Numbered from the stretch's first letter, positions 51,425-62,010 are shown. The stretch is 64,000 nt of DNA from Moritella sp. 5 (GCF_018219455.1 NZ_CP056122.1:2542001-2606000); one strand, 5' to 3'. Program-made: numbers and translations. The notes: generated by a model from the sequence alone, not told the origin.

Positions 51425-52348
51425 TTATGCAAAATCAGCAATTGTTGCTTGATTATTTACTGCACTACCTTTAATCGTTTTATCAATACGCTTAACAAGT
51501 CCTGTAAGTACTTTACCAGGACCGAATTCATATAACGTTGTAATGTCTTCTTTCGCCATAGCCTCTATCACTTCAGTCCACCGCACTGGCATATAAAGTT
51601 GACGTATAAGCGCATCTTTAATGCTATCCGCATCTGTTGGTGACGCTACATCAACATTATTAATCACCTTAATGACAGGTATATTAAAAGTAACTTGTTC
51701 TAATGCGATTTTTAATTCATCCGCTGCAGGTTTCATCAACGAACAATGAGAAGGTACACTTACAGGTAAAGGCATGACACGTCGGGCACCCGCTTCAATA
51801 CATAACTCAGAAGCACGAGCAACCGCGGCTTTATTACCCGCAATAACCACCTGACCAGGTGAATTGAAATTTACAGCTGATACAACTTCAGATTCAGCCG
51901 CTTTTGCACAAGCAGCAATCGTCGCATCATTATCTAAACCAATAACAGCGGCCATTGCGCCAATACCTTGTGGAACAGCTTGTTGCATTAATTGTCCACG
52001 TAATTCCACAAGTGCAATTGCGTCTTCGAATTTAATGACACCAGCACATACTAATGCTGAGTACTCGCCTAAACTATGACCAGCAACTAATGAAGGCTTA
52101 AAGCTTTCTTTCGCAGAGGCGATTCGCCACAATGCAACAGAAGTCGTCAATAATGCAGGTTGCGTAATATGAGTTTGGCTTAGATCTTCAGTAGTTCCGT
52201 TTTGCACTAAGTCCCATAGGTCATAGCCAAGCACTTCACTTGCTTGAGCAAACGTTTGTTCTACGATTGGATGATCTGAAGCAAGATCTGAAAGCATACC
52301 AATTGTTTGTGAACCCTGACCAGGGAATACTACTGCATATTTTGACAT
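51425..52348 (-). CDS. fabD: Malonyl-CoA:ACP transacylase
   Basis: 307 aa (E. coli 309). Transfers malonyl from CoA to ACP. PGQGSQTIGM is the oxyanion loop, the nucleophile Ser is in VAGHSLGEYSAL, the substrate-binding Arg in ELRGQLMQQAV and the catalytic His in PVSVPSHCSLM. It sits directly after plsX: fabH, which in E. coli lies between them, is not here, and the 131-bp gap has no gene. Confidence 0.96.
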   Translation of the reverse strand: MSKYAVVFPGQGSQTIGMLSDLASDHPIVEQTFAQASEVLGYDLWDLVQNGTTEDLSQTHITQPALLTTSVALWRIASAKESFKPSLVAGHSLGEYSALVCAGVIKFEDAIALVELRGQLMQQAVPQGIGAMAAVIGLDNDATIAACAKAAESEVVSAVNFNSPGQVVIAGNKAAVARASELCIEAGARRVMPLPVSVPSHCSLMKPAADELKIALEQVTFNIPVIKVINNVDVASPTDADSIKDALIRQLYMPVRWTEVIEAMAKEDITTLYEFGPGKVLTGLVKRIDKTIKGSAVNNQATIADFA

Positions 52349-52479
52349 AAAGTACCTATAAAAATTAATAAAGATTCATGTATCAATTTGAGAATGAACT
52401 TATCTAACTAGAAAGTAATATGAGGATAACGATGGAATTTTTCAAGAGAAAAAACGAATAAAATAAGTTAAATTGAATC

Positions 52480-53493
52480 TTAATCAATAACATCAAGACT
52501 TGCGGATATTTTATCTACTAATCCACTTTCAACTTCTTTTACAGCCTGTTCAATTGCAAATTCAAAGGCAACCTGCTCAGCATTACCATGACTCTTAATT
52601 ACAATACCCGGCAATCCTAACAAAGTTGCTCCGTTATACTGGTCGGGTTTCAAACGTCTTAGACGGTTCATTATTAGTGGTTTGACCAATAATGATAATA
52701 ATTTAGTAAATATGTTCTTATTTGATACAGATGTGAGTTGAGAAACAACCAAGTCAACAACACCTTCACTTGTTTTAAGCGCGACATTACCAGTAAAGCC
52801 ATCGCAGACAATGACGTCTGCTTTTCCAGAAAAAATATCATTGCCTTCAATAAAACCGATATAATTTAAGCTTTGGTGATCAGACAGTAATTGCGCTGCC
52901 CGCTTAACCAAATCATTACCTTTAATATCCTCTTGTCCGACATTAAGTAAGGCAACTTTTGGGTTCGGTATATTACCAACATGTTCTGCAAGTGCAGAAC
53001 CCATTAATGCAAATTGAAATAATGCATCAGCATCACAACTCACATTCACACCCAAATCGAGCATGTATACAGGCTGCTTAGTAATAGAAGGTAGCGCGGA
53101 GACTAAAGCTGGTCGATCGACAAAAGGCAGCACTTTAAGTAAATGCCGCGAAAGCACCATCAATGCACCGGTATTTCCAGCACTCACACAGGCTTGCGCT
53201 TTCCCTTCACGAACAAGGCTCAATGCCATACGCATAGAGGATTGCTTAAAATTACGCAGCGATAGCGCAGGGGCAAGATCCATGGGTATATCATCGAAAC
53301 TAGGAATGATTGTATAACGAGATGTAACAGACGCAGAAGTTTGCTGTAATAAAGGGGTTATTTCAGCTTCGTTACCGACAAGGTAAATAGAGAGATGTTT
53401 ATACTTTTTAAGTATATTTATTGCGGCGGGGATAGTGACATGGGGGCCGAAATCGCCCCCCATGGCATCTAACGCAATTGTTAGATTAGGCAA
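52480..53493 (-). CDS. plsX: Phosphate acyltransferase PlsX
   Basis: 337 aa. Makes acyl-phosphate from acyl-ACP, for PlsY in phosphatidate synthesis; peripheral membrane enzyme. IALDAMGGDFGPHVTIPAA opens the protein, followed by CVSAGNTGALMVLSR, MLDLGVNVSCDADALFQFALMG and VCDGFTGNVALKTSEGV, the PTA-like fold motifs. It follows rpmF by 11 bp, as in most gammaproteobacteria. Confidence 0.96.
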   Translation of the reverse strand: MPNLTIALDAMGGDFGPHVTIPAAINILKKYKHLSIYLVGNEAEITPLLQQTSASVTSRYTIIPSFDDIPMDLAPALSLRNFKQSSMRMALSLVREGKAQACVSAGNTGALMVLSRHLLKVLPFVDRPALVSALPSITKQPVYMLDLGVNVSCDADALFQFALMGSALAEHVGNIPNPKVALLNVGQEDIKGNDLVKRAAQLLSDHQSLNYIGFIEGNDIFSGKADVIVCDGFTGNVALKTSEGVVDLVVSQLTSVSNKNIFTKLLSLLVKPLIMNRLRRLKPDQYNGATLLGLPGIVIKSHGNAEQVAFEFAIEQAVKEVESGLVDKISASLDVID

Positions 53494-53504
53494 AGTAATA
53501 TAAC

Positions 53505-53675
53505 TTATTTGTTAATTACTTTAACGCCTTTGTAGTAACCATCAGCTGTTACATTGTGACGTAGGTGAGTTTCACCAGAAGTCACGTCAACAGTTGTAGC
53601 TGCTGCAGTTAGAGCGTCATGTGAACGACGTTGACCACGGCGTGAACGAGTTACTTTACTTTTTTGTACGGCCAT
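53505..53675 (-). CDS. rpmF: 50S ribosomal protein L32
   Basis: 56 aa, translated by hand. It reads [20 protein letters not shown] at the start and ends [12 protein letters not shown], matching bacterial L32 in length and in the basic N-terminus. It is the variant without a zinc-ribbon: no cysteine is present. It lies between yceD and plsX as in E. coli, 16 bp after the yceD stop. The start ATG at 53673-53675 has AGGAGT upstream. Confidence 0.97.
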   Translation of the reverse strand: MAVQKSKVTRSRRGQRRSHDALTAAATTVDVTSGETHLRHNVTADGYYKGVKVINK

Positions 53676-53691
53676 TGACCTATACTCCTAA

Positions 53692-54213
53692 TTACTTGCG
53701 CTTTAATTCAGATAAAGCTGCAAATGGGTTGGGCTGCTCATCAGCAGGCTCGATTTCACCAAAACTCATTTCATTGGGATTCACTGAACAATCTTCTTCT
53801 GAATGCAAAGCAACCAGAGGTAAATTGATAATCACTTCATCTTCAATGAATGAAATCGGATTAACTTCGCCATTTTCGTCCAATTCAATGGGCTCATAAG
53901 CATCTGGCAGATCGTCGGCCTGAGAATCATTTTTCACAGGACTATATCTAAATTCGGTTTCACAAGCTTGCTTAAATATCCCGCCACAGCGCTGACATTC
54001 AAGGTTAACGGTTAATGATACGCTACCCTGTATCACTATAAGACCTTGACTGTCTTTACTGAACGAAATTGATACGTCAGCATCACTTGGTTCACCTGCC
54101 GTTGCATCCGTAATACGTTTCAACAGACTAGCTTCAACACGAGTGTTAAAGTCCAATCTTTGTTGAGCAGTACGATAAGGATCAACAGTTACTGGTAGTT
54201 TTACCTTTTTCAT
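53692..54213 (-). CDS. yceD: YceD-family protein (DUF177), rRNA metabolism-linked
   Basis: 173 aa from the ATG at 54211-54213, the same length as E. coli YceD, starting MKKVKLPVTVDPYRTAQQRL. A frame open to 54273 adds 20 residues without family support. The signature CxxC is in VNLECQRCGGIFKQ, and the acidic block DLPDAYEPIELDENGEVN follows. The family (DUF177) is linked to 23S rRNA accumulation in plants and bacteria. Ends NPFAALSELKRK as in E. coli (NPFAVLASLKRK). In operon with rpmF and plsX. Confidence 0.92.
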   Translation of the reverse strand: MKKVKLPVTVDPYRTAQQRLDFNTRVEASLLKRITDATAGEPSDADVSISFSKDSQGLIVIQGSVSLTVNLECQRCGGIFKQACETEFRYSPVKNDSQADDLPDAYEPIELDENGEVNPISFIEDEVIINLPLVALHSEEDCSVNPNEMSFGEIEPADEQPNPFAALSELKRK

Positions 54214-54344
54214 AGGTTGCGGATAATATAGATTCATCATGTTATAGTCAAAAGGAAAATGAAAAAAAATCAATTTTCCCTACAAAAATAGGTCACTTGC
54301 CGTTAAAATCATCAAATAACTAAATAATTGATGATAGATAAACC

Positions 54345-54932
54345 ATGAGACCTAAATTGATCCTTGCTTCAACATCCCCGTTCCGTAAACAGATCTTAGA
54401 AAAACTAAACTGCCCTTTCGACACCTTCAACCCGAAAGTCGATGAAACCGAAAAGCCAAACGAAACGGCTGAAATTCTTGTATCACGCCTAGCACTAGAA
54501 AAAGCTCAAGCTGCCAGTCGAGAGTATAGTAACTCAATATCTATCGGATCGGATCAGGTTTGTGTCATTAATAACAAAATAATAGGTAAACCAGGTAACT
54601 TTGAAACAGCTTTTGCACAATTATCTGCCGTTTCTGCACAAAATATAACTTTTTACACAGGGCTTTCTGTTGTAAATCAATGTACAGGTCGTACAGATAC
54701 GATAGTTGAACGCTTCATTGTTCATTTTAGGACGTTAACTGACAGCCAAATTCGTTACTATCTTGAAACCGAAAAACCGTATAATTGTGCTGGAAGTTTT
54801 ATGTGTGAAGGACTTGGTATCGCATTATTCTCTAAATTAGAAGGTAAGGATCCAAATACTTTAATCGGATTACCGCTTATTAGTTTAGTTGAGATCTTAC
54901 AAGAACAAGGATATAACGTTTTAGAAGCTTAA
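54345..54932 (+). CDS. yceF: Maf-like nucleotide pyrophosphatase (YceF-type, m7GTP)
   Basis: 195 aa (E. coli YceF 194). Hydrolyses non-canonical nucleoside triphosphates; YceF prefers m7GTP. LASTSPFRKQILEKL holds the SxSPxR substrate-binding motif, then DETEKPNE, the general-base region in SIGSDQVCVI, and TFYTGLSVVNQ. The C-terminal GSFMCEGLGIALFSKLEGKDPNTLIGLPL is also typical. It is divergent from yceD, 131 bp apart, as in E. coli. Confidence 0.95.
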   Translation: MRPKLILASTSPFRKQILEKLNCPFDTFNPKVDETEKPNETAEILVSRLALEKAQAASREYSNSISIGSDQVCVINNKIIGKPGNFETAFAQLSAVSAQNITFYTGLSVVNQCTGRTDTIVERFIVHFRTLTDSQIRYYLETEKPYNCAGSFMCEGLGIALFSKLEGKDPNTLIGLPLISLVEILQEQGYNVLEA

Positions 54933-54967
54933 ATAGAGAACAATTTAAGCCAAATTTAGAACATAAA

Positions 54968-54996
54968 AAAAGCCAGCATCATCGATACTGGCTTTT
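54968..54996. terminator. Bidirectional terminator between yceF and rluC
   Basis: AAAAGCCAG and CTGGCTTTT arms with an 11-base loop carry A-rich and T-rich tails on both sides, between convergent genes. Confidence 0.85.
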
Positions 54997-55039
54997 TACC
55001 TAAGATTATTAAGTGAGTAACACTTAATAACTTATATGA

Positions 55040-55993
55040 TTAACACTTTTTCAGTTTTTCTAGCGCTTTAACCAGCGCCATATCTAATGGTGCTTCAACT
55101 TCTTGTGTTTCTTCTGTACCAGGGTTAAAGAACTTTAAACGTGCTGCATGCAAAAATAGACGTTTCAAGCCTAGGCCGTTCATGTGCTTAGTAAAATCTT
55201 TATCGCCATATTTATCATCACAAGCAATCGGATGACCTGCATGTAATGTATGCACACGGATTTGGTGTGTTCTACCAGTAATAGGGCTTGCTTGAACCAA
55301 TGTGCCGTGTTCATAACGTTGAATGATTTTAAAACGAGTCTGAGATTGCTTACCTTCCTCATCAACACGTACAATACGTTCGCCCGAACTTACCGTATTT
55401 TTTAACAACGGTGCATTCACCACTTTTGTACTGCGTGGCCATGCGCCTGCAACAAGTGCTTGGTAATCTTTCTGCATGGTTTTTAAACGTAATTGCTCAT
55501 GCAATGCTTTTAGCGTACTACGTTTTTTAGCAACTAATAGGCAGCCTGACGTATCGCGATCTAAACGATGCACCAATTCAAGGTATCTACTATCAGGTCG
55601 AATGGCACGTAAACCTTCAATTAATCCAAAGCTTAACCCACTACCACCGTGGACAGCCATTCCAGATGGTTTGTTGATGACAATTAAGTAGTCATCTTCA
55701 TAAATAATTTGCGATTCAAGCGCACGAACAGAATCAAGATTAGCTGATGGAGAAATAGCTTCAGTTTCTGAAACTCGCACAGGTGGTACACGAACAATAT
55801 CTTCAGGCTGTAATTTATACTCAGGTTTAATTCTACCCTTGTTAACTCTCACCTCACCTTTACGTATGATGCGGTAAATCATACTTTTTGGCACACCTTT
55901 TAACTTCGTGCGTAAAAAGTTATCAATTCGCTGTCCTTGATAATCTTCAGTAATGGTTACAAATTCTACTTTCGGTGAAATTTTATCGGTCAT
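55040..55993 (-). CDS. rluC: 23S rRNA pseudouridine synthase RluC
   Basis: 317 aa (E. coli 319). Makes pseudouridine at 955, 2504 and 2580 of 23S rRNA. An S4 RNA-binding domain (residues ~18-82, GQRIDNFLRTKLKGVPKSMIYRIIRKGEVRVN) precedes the catalytic domain. The catalytic Asp is in VHRLDRDTSGCLLVAKK, with the supporting KPSGMAVHGG and RTHQIRVH blocks. Divergent from rne, as in E. coli. Confidence 0.96.
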   Translation of the reverse strand: MTDKISPKVEFVTITEDYQGQRIDNFLRTKLKGVPKSMIYRIIRKGEVRVNKGRIKPEYKLQPEDIVRVPPVRVSETEAISPSANLDSVRALESQIIYEDDYLIVINKPSGMAVHGGSGLSFGLIEGLRAIRPDSRYLELVHRLDRDTSGCLLVAKKRSTLKALHEQLRLKTMQKDYQALVAGAWPRSTKVVNAPLLKNTVSSGERIVRVDEEGKQSQTRFKIIQRYEHGTLVQASPITGRTHQIRVHTLHAGHPIACDDKYGDKDFTKHMNGLGLKRLFLHAARLKFFNPGTEETQEVEAPLDMALVKALEKLKKC

Positions 55994-56535
55994 AATTATT
56001 TTATTGTCTAACTCAAAGTGCGTATAAGTATCAATTTGAAAAGAATTTCTAAATTGAATGGAAAGTTAACTTGCTATATTAATGCAGGCAATGGGATAAT
56101 ACCCTCTGTACTGCTAAAAAAATACAGCCAAGAATGATAATGGCTTTAGTATATCTGCTATTGGGGTAAATAATCATTTATTTATACCAATAATTTCAGA
56201 ATAACCAGGATGCCGTTATTCTTGCTGCGGGTTTTTAGCATACATTTTGTATATAAGGTGTACGTTGATAGGGAGTTTCATTTATCCAGCTGGATACCAC
56301 CCCCCACAATTCAACTTCTATGTAAGACACCTTTTCGAATGCAATTATACACGTTAGTTATCGATGGAATCTAATAAGTGCAGAAATAATCGTAAGACAC
56401 TTAATCACAATTAGAGCATCTAACAGCGCCTTAATTTAAACAGCCGAGAGGTTGATTATCTACAGACACAAGGCCTGATGTACGTCTAACTAATTTATCC
56501 AAGCATGAAAATTAATTTATAAGTAACATAACAAA
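55994..56535 (+). promoter_or_regulatory. Long leader/intergenic region upstream of rne
   Basis: 542 bp separate rluC and rne. In E. coli the rne leader is about 360 nt and its hairpins mediate autoregulation by RNase E cleavage. Here the region has a 14-bp perfect palindrome TATCCAGCTGGATA (56283-56296) and an ACCCCCCAC-type pyrimidine/purine-biased tract right after it, plus other short inverted segments. No ORF or tRNA was found. The function is inferred by position. Confidence 0.5.
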
Positions 56536-59500
56536 ATGAAAAGAATGTTAATTAATGCAACTCAAAAAGAAGAGTTGCGCGTTGCGCTAGTTGATGGGCA
56601 ACGCCTTTATGATCTAGATATTGAAAGCCCTGGCCATGAACAAAAGAAAGCGAATATCTATAAAGGTAAGATTACCCGCGTAGAACCAAGCTTAGAAGCT
56701 GCTTTTGTTGATTACGGTGCAGACCGCCACGGTTTCCTTCCTCTTAAAGAAATCTCTCGCACTTACTTCAAACAAGGTACTGGTAAGCAACGCGGACGTC
56801 CAAGCATTAAGGATGTTGTTGCAGAAGGTACCGAAGTAATTGTTCAGATTGAAAAAGAAGAACGTGGTAACAAAGGTGCAGCATTAACAACCTTCATTAG
56901 TTTAGCTGGTAGTTATCTTGTTCTAATGCCAAACAATCCTCGTGCAGGCGGTATTTCACGTCGCATCGAAGGTGATGAACGTACAGAACTTAAATCTGCA
57001 CTTGCTACATTAGAATTACCAGAAGGCATGGGACTGATTGTTCGTACTGCTGGTGTGGGTAAATCTGCTGAAGAATTAGAATGGGATCTTAAAGTACTGT
57101 TAAATCATTGGGGAGCAATCCAAGATAGTGCTAAAGACCGTCAAGGTACCTTCTTAATCCACCAAGAAAGTAACGTGATCGCCCGTGCTATTCGTGACTA
57201 TCTTCGTCGTGATATTGGTGAAATCCTCATTGATCATCCAAAAGCGTTTGAAGAAGCTAAAAACCGCATCAAATTAATTCGTCCAGACTTTATTGATCGT
57301 ATTAAATTGTATCAAGGTGATGTTCCTTTATTCAATCACTACCAAATTGAAACTCAAATCGAATCAGCTTTTCAACGCGAAGTTCGTCTACCATCAGGCG
57401 GTTCAATTGTAATTGATCCAACTGAAGCCTTAACTTCAATTGATATTAACTCTGCACGTGCAACACGCGGTGGTGATATTGAAGAAACAGCATTAAACAC
57501 TAACTTAGAAGCCGCAGATGAAGTTGCTCGTCAACTACGTCTACGAGATCTTGGTGGCCTTGTTGTTATCGATTTTATCGATATGGGTCCAGTTAAAAAC
57601 CAACGTGAAGTTGAAAACTGCTTACGTGACGCGGTACGACAAGATCGAGCGCGAATTCAATTAGGTCGTATCTCTCGATTTGGTCTAATGGAAATGTCTC
57701 GTCAACGTATCCGCCCTTCTCTTGGTGAATCAAGTACGCATGTCTGCCCTCGCTGTAATGGTCAAGGTACGATCCGTGATAATGAATCTTTAGCACTATC
57801 TATTCTACGTTTAATCGAAGAAGAATCTCTAAAAGAGAATACAAATCACATCGTAGCGCAAGTACCTGTTCCAGTTGCTGCTTACCTATTAAATGAAAAG
57901 CGTAACTCAATCCTACGTTTAGAGAAACGTTACAAAGTTAAAAGCTTTATCATTCCAAATGAGAACTTACAAACACCTCATTTTGAAGTTTCTCGTGTTA
58001 AAGCGGATGACGATAGCTCAGAATTATCGAGTACTGAACTGACACAATCACGTGAATTTACTCGTTATGAACCAAAAGTAAATAACGAAACAGTTCAACC
58101 TCTTGTGAAGCAAATTAACACGCCTGAAGAGAAAAAAAGTAAACCAACTCAAGCAGTTAAAAAAGTAACACAAAGTGCAAAACCTAAAGCATCTACTCAA
58201 GCTAAATCAGTGAAGCCTGTAGTAGACAAAGAATCGGTATTTAGCCGTATTGGTAAAGCAATTTCAGGGTTCTTCAGTAGCGACGAAAAAGTTGTCGTAA
58301 AAGAAACAGTTAAAGAAGCACCTAAAAAGACGGTAACAGAAAAAACATCGAGCAACCGTCATAATGATGAGCCTCGTAAACCACGTACCCGTCGCAATCG
58401 TAAACCTCGAACTCCTGATAATGTTGAGAACAAACAACAAGACGCTAATAAAACAGCCGATGTTGAATCGAAACCGCATAACAAGGTTGAACCGAAACAG
58501 CATAAAAAGTTCGATGAAAAACAAAAAACGCACAATCAAGATAAGTCGCCTATACAGACTAAAAATGCGAAAGAAGAAAGCAGCTCACAAAATCAAGCTG
58601 TTTTAGCTGAACGTCGCCAACGCCGAAATATGCGTAAAAAAGTGCGAGTGAACAATGAACAAAAAGTATCTGCAGTATTAGAACAAACACCTGCAACTGC
58701 TGATGTTTCGAACACGTCTAAGCCTGATGTAAATACGCAACCTAAACGTACTCGTCGTGGTCCTAAAAATGCTAAAACTAACGATGCAGTAAAAACTGAA
58801 AATACAGAAACAACTAAACCTGTAACGGTTGAAGTGACTAAACCTGTAACAGCGGCAGCAACTAAACCTGTAACAGCAGCGGTAACTAAACCTGTAACAG
58901 CAGCGGTAACTAAACCTGTAACAGCAGCGGTAACTAAACCTGTAACAGCAGCGGTAACTAAACCTGTAACAGCAGCAGTAACTAAACCTGTAACAGCAGC
59001 AGTAACTAAACCTGTAACAGCAGCAGTAACTAAACCTGTAACAGCAGCAGTAACTAAACCTGTAACAGCAGCAGTAACTAAACCTGTAACAGCAGCAGTA
59101 ACTAAACCTGTAACAGCAGCAGTAACTAAACCTGTAACAGCAGCAGTAACTAAACCTGTAACAGCAGCGGTAACTAAACCTGTTATGCATACAGCGGCCG
59201 CAGCTAAACCAGCGCCAGTCATCACTGTTGAAGCAACCCTTGCCGTGACCCCAACAGCGAAAGCGTCAGCTGAACGTGTAAAGATTGAAACTAAACCTGT
59301 AACAGCAGCAGTCACTAAACCTGTTATGCATACAGCAGCCGCAGCTAAACCAGCGCCAGTCACTGTTGAAGCAACCCCTGCTGTGACACCAACAGCGAAA
59401 GCGTCAGCTGAACGTGTAAAGATTGAAACTAAATCTGTAACGCGTAAAATGCACACAGCACCAGCAACTCGTCCAGGTGCCGTACCTGTTGTAACTGCGA

Positions 59501-60198
59501 CACCAGTTGTTGTTGAAACACCGGTTGTTACTGAAACACCGGTTGTTACTGAAACACCTGTTGTTGCTGAGACACCGGTTGTTACTGATACACCTGTTGT
59601 TGTTGAAACACCAGTTGTTGCTGAAACACCTGTTGTTGCTGAAACACCGGTTGTTACTGAAACACCTGTTGTTGAAACACCAGTTGTTGAAACACCAGTT
59701 GTTGCTGAAACACCTGTTGTTGTTGAAACACCAGTTGTTGCTGATACACCTGTTGTTGAAACACCAGTTGTTGTTGAAACACCAGTTGTTGTTGAAACAC
59801 CAGTTGTTGTTGAAACACCAGTTGTTGCTGAAAAACCTGTTGTTGTTGAAACACCTGTTGTTGTTGAAACACCTGTTGTTATTGAAACACCTGTTGTTGC
59901 TGAAACACCTGTTGTTGAAACACCTGTTGCTGAAACACCTGTTGTTGTTGAAACACCTGTTGCTTATCAGGCTATTGAAGTGACTTCAGTGCCAGCACTG
60001 CAAGCACAAGGTACAACATCAAAGAAGACTAACTTCACTGTTAAGATGGCGACACCTCAACAAGTAGCACCTTCACAACACCACTTCGTTCCAAAAGTTG
60101 GTGTCGTTCAACGACCATTGATTGATGTGGCAGCTGGACCAGGTGGCAGTCAATTTGCTTCGTCACAAAGCACATCGCCAACCAAATTAGCTAAATAA
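56536..60198 (+). CDS. rne: Ribonuclease E
   Basis: 1220 aa (E. coli 1061). The catalytic half (1-530) is standard: S1 domain about 37-119, 5'-sensor, and DNase I-like metal site with Asp303 in SIDINSAR and Asp346 in VVIDFIDMG. The Zn-link CPRC (404-407) has numbering identical to E. coli. RNase E starts decay of most mRNAs and processes rRNA, tRNA and small RNAs. The C-terminal half is the disordered degradosome scaffold, with Arg/Lys-rich RNA-binding tracts (about 610-720, e.g. [14 protein letters not shown]). It is then expanded by TKPVTAAV repeats (760-879), a duplicated block (880-968) and a VVxETP repeat (990-1142). It ends [14 protein letters not shown]...SPTKLAK, where the PNPase-binding segment would be. 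Confidence 0.96.
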   Translation: MKRMLINATQKEELRVALVDGQRLYDLDIESPGHEQKKANIYKGKITRVEPSLEAAFVDYGADRHGFLPLKEISRTYFKQGTGKQRGRPSIKDVVAEGTEVIVQIEKEERGNKGAALTTFISLAGSYLVLMPNNPRAGGISRRIEGDERTELKSALATLELPEGMGLIVRTAGVGKSAEELEWDLKVLLNHWGAIQDSAKDRQGTFLIHQESNVIARAIRDYLRRDIGEILIDHPKAFEEAKNRIKLIRPDFIDRIKLYQGDVPLFNHYQIETQIESAFQREVRLPSGGSIVIDPTEALTSIDINSARATRGGDIEETALNTNLEAADEVARQLRLRDLGGLVVIDFIDMGPVKNQREVENCLRDAVRQDRARIQLGRISRFGLMEMSRQRIRPSLGESSTHVCPRCNGQGTIRDNESLALSILRLIEEESLKENTNHIVAQVPVPVAAYLLNEKRNSILRLEKRYKVKSFIIPNENLQTPHFEVSRVKADDDSSELSSTELTQSREFTRYEPKVNNETVQPLVKQINTPEEKKSKPTQAVKKVTQSAKPKASTQAKSVKPVVDKESVFSRIGKAISGFFSSDEKVVVKETVKEAPKKTVTEKTSSNRHNDEPRKPRTRRNRKPRTPDNVENKQQDANKTADVESKPHNKVEPKQHKKFDEKQKTHNQDKSPIQTKNAKEESSSQNQAVLAERRQRRNMRKKVRVNNEQKVSAVLEQTPATADVSNTSKPDVNTQPKRTRRGPKNAKTNDAVKTENTETTKPVTVEVTKPVTAAATKPVTAAVTKPVTAAVTKPVTAAVTKPVTAAVTKPVTAAVTKPVTAAVTKPVTAAVTKPVTAAVTKPVTAAVTKPVTAAVTKPVTAAVTKPVTAAVTKPVTAAVTKPVMHTAAAAKPAPVITVEATLAVTPTAKASAERVKIETKPVTAAVTKPVMHTAAAAKPAPVTVEATPAVTPTAKASAERVKIETKSVTRKMHTAPATRPGAVPVVTATPVVVETPVVTETPVVTETPVVAETPVVTDTPVVVETPVVAETPVVAETPVVTETPVVETPVVETPVVAETPVVVETPVVADTPVVETPVVVETPVVVETPVVVETPVVAEKPVVVETPVVVETPVVIETPVVAETPVVETPVAETPVVVETPVAYQAIEVTSVPALQAQGTTSKKTNFTVKMATPQQVAPSQHHFVPKVGVVQRPLIDVAAGPGGSQFASSQSTSPTKLAK
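58813..59172 (+). repeat. Fifteen 24-bp tandem repeats in rne
   Basis: The unit ACTAAACCTGTAACAGCAGC + AGTA encodes TKPVTAAV. Fifteen contiguous copies run without a frame change; the first two diverge ([16 protein letters not shown]), while the rest differ only at GCA/GCG wobble, implying recent expansion. A sixteenth partial copy follows at 59173. Confidence 0.95.
59173..59440 (+). repeat. Duplicated ~141-bp block in rne
   Basis: A block starting ACTAAACCTGTTATGCATAC occurs at 59173 and again at 59314, a 141-bp period. It encodes [16 protein letters not shown], a (I)[20 protein letters not shown] segment and IETK. The second copy lacks one codon (I) and is interrupted near 59437. Confidence 0.85.
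59503..59963 (+). repeat. About 26 tandem VVxETP-coding repeats in rne
   Basis: Units of 18 bp (CCAGTTGTTGTTGAAACA type, [18 protein letters not shown]) are mixed with 15-bp units (VVETP), all in frame. ETP varies to DTP or EKP. The acidic, Pro/Val-rich tract should be unfolded. Confidence 0.92.
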
Positions 60199-60234
60199 TA
60201 ACTATTATTAAACAATAACTATTAGCTAAATTTT

Positions 60235-60257
60235 AAAGCCGCATGTTATGCGGCTTT
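60235..60257 (+). terminator. Rho-independent terminator of rne
   Basis: AAAGCCGCAT and ATGCGGCTTT form a 10-bp perfect stem with a 3-base loop, followed by TTTA, about 37 bp after the rne stop. Confidence 0.87.
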
Positions 60258-60356
60258 TTAGTACTTACTTAGTACACTTTTAATAACTAGGATCATGTCA
60301 AACTCACATGGTCCTTTTATTTTATTCATTAATGACAACTCGGTAACTTATAATTT

Positions 60357-61916
60357 ATGTTTGAATTTCCAAAATATTCCATAGCATCAGTAAAAAATGA
60401 TGTCTTGTCTGGATTAACCGTCGCACTCGCACTTGTCCCAGAAGCTGTTGCATTTGCTTTTGTTGCAGGTGTTGAACCGCTGGTCGGCTTATATGCAGCA
60501 TTTATGGTCGGTTTAATCACAGCCATTTTTGGCGGACGTCCAGGTATGATCTCCGGTGCTACGGGTGCGATGGCTGTTGTAATGGTATCGCTTGTAGCTG
60601 ACAATGGCGTACAATATTTATTTGCGGCCGTTGTGCTTGCCGGTTTATTGCAAGTGCTTGCAGGTGTATTCAAGCTCGGTAAGTTTATTCGGATCGTACC
60701 ACACCCAGTAATGATGGGGTTTGTGAATGGTCTAGCTATCGTCATTTTCTTAGCGCAATTAGGTCAATTCAAATTCATTGACACTAATGGTGATCTAGCT
60801 TGGTTACAAGGGTCACAGCTTTATATCATGTTAGGTCTTGTTGCCCTTACAATGGCTATTATTCATTTCCTACCGAAACTAACAAAAGCAGTACCTTCTT
60901 CACTTGTTGCAATTGTAACGGTGACGCTAATTGTTTATTACATGGGACTAGATACGCGTACAGTTGTTGATTTTGTTCGTTCAATGACAGGCGATGATAA
61001 TGCGACTATTTCAGGTTCATTACCAAGCTTTAGTATTCCAAGTGTGCCATTTACACTAGAAACACTCTATATAATCTTACCTTATTCATTAATTCTTGCT
61101 GCAGTTGGTCTTATTGAATCATTATTAACATTAACCGTTATTGATGAGATGACTGGTACACGTGGTAAAGGTAACCGAGAATGTGTTGCACAGGGTGCCT
61201 CAAACATCGTTAACGGTTTCTTTGGTGCTATGGGTGGTTGTGCTATGATCGGCCAATCAATGATCAACATCAACTCTGGTGGTCGCGGCCGTTTATCTGG
61301 TATCACGGCTGCAATATCACTATTACTCTTTATCCTATTCTTCTCATCGCTTATCGAGGTAATTCCACTAGCTGCACTTGTTGGTGTTATGTTCATGGTT
61401 GTGATTGGTACATTTGAATGGGCAACTTTCCGTGTAATACGTAAAATTCCAAAGGCAGATACATTTGTAATTGTGCTTGTTACAGTTGTTACTGTATTTA
61501 CTGATCTAGCTGTTGCTGTGATTATCGGTGTTATTGTTTCTGCATTACGTTTTGCTTGGGAACATGCCGCACATATCAATGCAGAAAAATCTATCGAAGA
61601 GTCTGGTAGCAAAGTATACAAAGTAAATGGTCCACTATTCTTTGGTTCTGTTAGCCACTTCTTAGAGTTATTTGATACATCTACAGATCCACAAGATGTA
61701 ATCATCGACTTTGCTAACTCACGCGTGTGTGACCACTCAGCGATTGAAGCTATCGACACACTGGCTGAACGTTATATCGCAGAAGGTAAAGTATTACACT
61801 TACGCCATCTTTCATTAGAATGTAAGCAATTAATGAAGCGCGCAGGCGATATGATTGAAGTTAATTTAATTGAAGACCCTGAGTACCATGTTGCATCAGA
61901 TAAACTAGGCGGTTAA
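60357..61916 (+). CDS. SulP-family anion transporter with STAS domain
   Basis: 519 aa. An SLC26/SulP-type inner-membrane carrier. About 12-14 hydrophobic segments run from residue 15 to 410, beginning [22 protein letters not shown], the family's N-terminal motif. A C-terminal STAS domain (about 430-519) includes [20 protein letters not shown] and [22 protein letters not shown]. Relatives carry sulfate, bicarbonate or C4-dicarboxylates (E. coli DauA); substrate cannot be read off. Own terminator; independent of rne. Confidence 0.92.
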   Translation: MFEFPKYSIASVKNDVLSGLTVALALVPEAVAFAFVAGVEPLVGLYAAFMVGLITAIFGGRPGMISGATGAMAVVMVSLVADNGVQYLFAAVVLAGLLQVLAGVFKLGKFIRIVPHPVMMGFVNGLAIVIFLAQLGQFKFIDTNGDLAWLQGSQLYIMLGLVALTMAIIHFLPKLTKAVPSSLVAIVTVTLIVYYMGLDTRTVVDFVRSMTGDDNATISGSLPSFSIPSVPFTLETLYIILPYSLILAAVGLIESLLTLTVIDEMTGTRGKGNRECVAQGASNIVNGFFGAMGGCAMIGQSMININSGGRGRLSGITAAISLLLFILFFSSLIEVIPLAALVGVMFMVVIGTFEWATFRVIRKIPKADTFVIVLVTVVTVFTDLAVAVIIGVIVSALRFAWEHAAHINAEKSIEESGSKVYKVNGPLFFGSVSHFLELFDTSTDPQDVIIDFANSRVCDHSAIEAIDTLAERYIAEGKVLHLRHLSLECKQLMKRAGDMIEVNLIEDPEYHVASDKLGG

Positions 61917-62010
61917 TTCCTTCTAGCACTTACCCTACTTCCTTTTATTGTGTTGTAGGGTAATAATATATCTGTAACTGTTATGAACATTCGTTTATAA
62001 CAGGCATAAA

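Noticed and set aside
52349-52479. Remnant of fabH between fabD and plsX
   Set aside because: The 131-bp gap is AT-rich and gives no KAS III-like segment in any frame I read.
58593-59456. Minus-strand 287-codon frame (GLVTAAVT repeats) and a second 170-codon one
   Set aside because: They are the mirror of the tandem repeats in rne; repeats whose length is a multiple of three keep every frame open. There is no start region or known domain.
58813-59963. CRISPR array
   Set aside because: The repeats are contiguous, have no unique spacers and lie inside the rne reading frame.
59507-59983. Leu/His-rich plus-strand and Gln-rich minus-strand frames
   Set aside because: Frame-shifted readings of the VVxETP repeat of rne.
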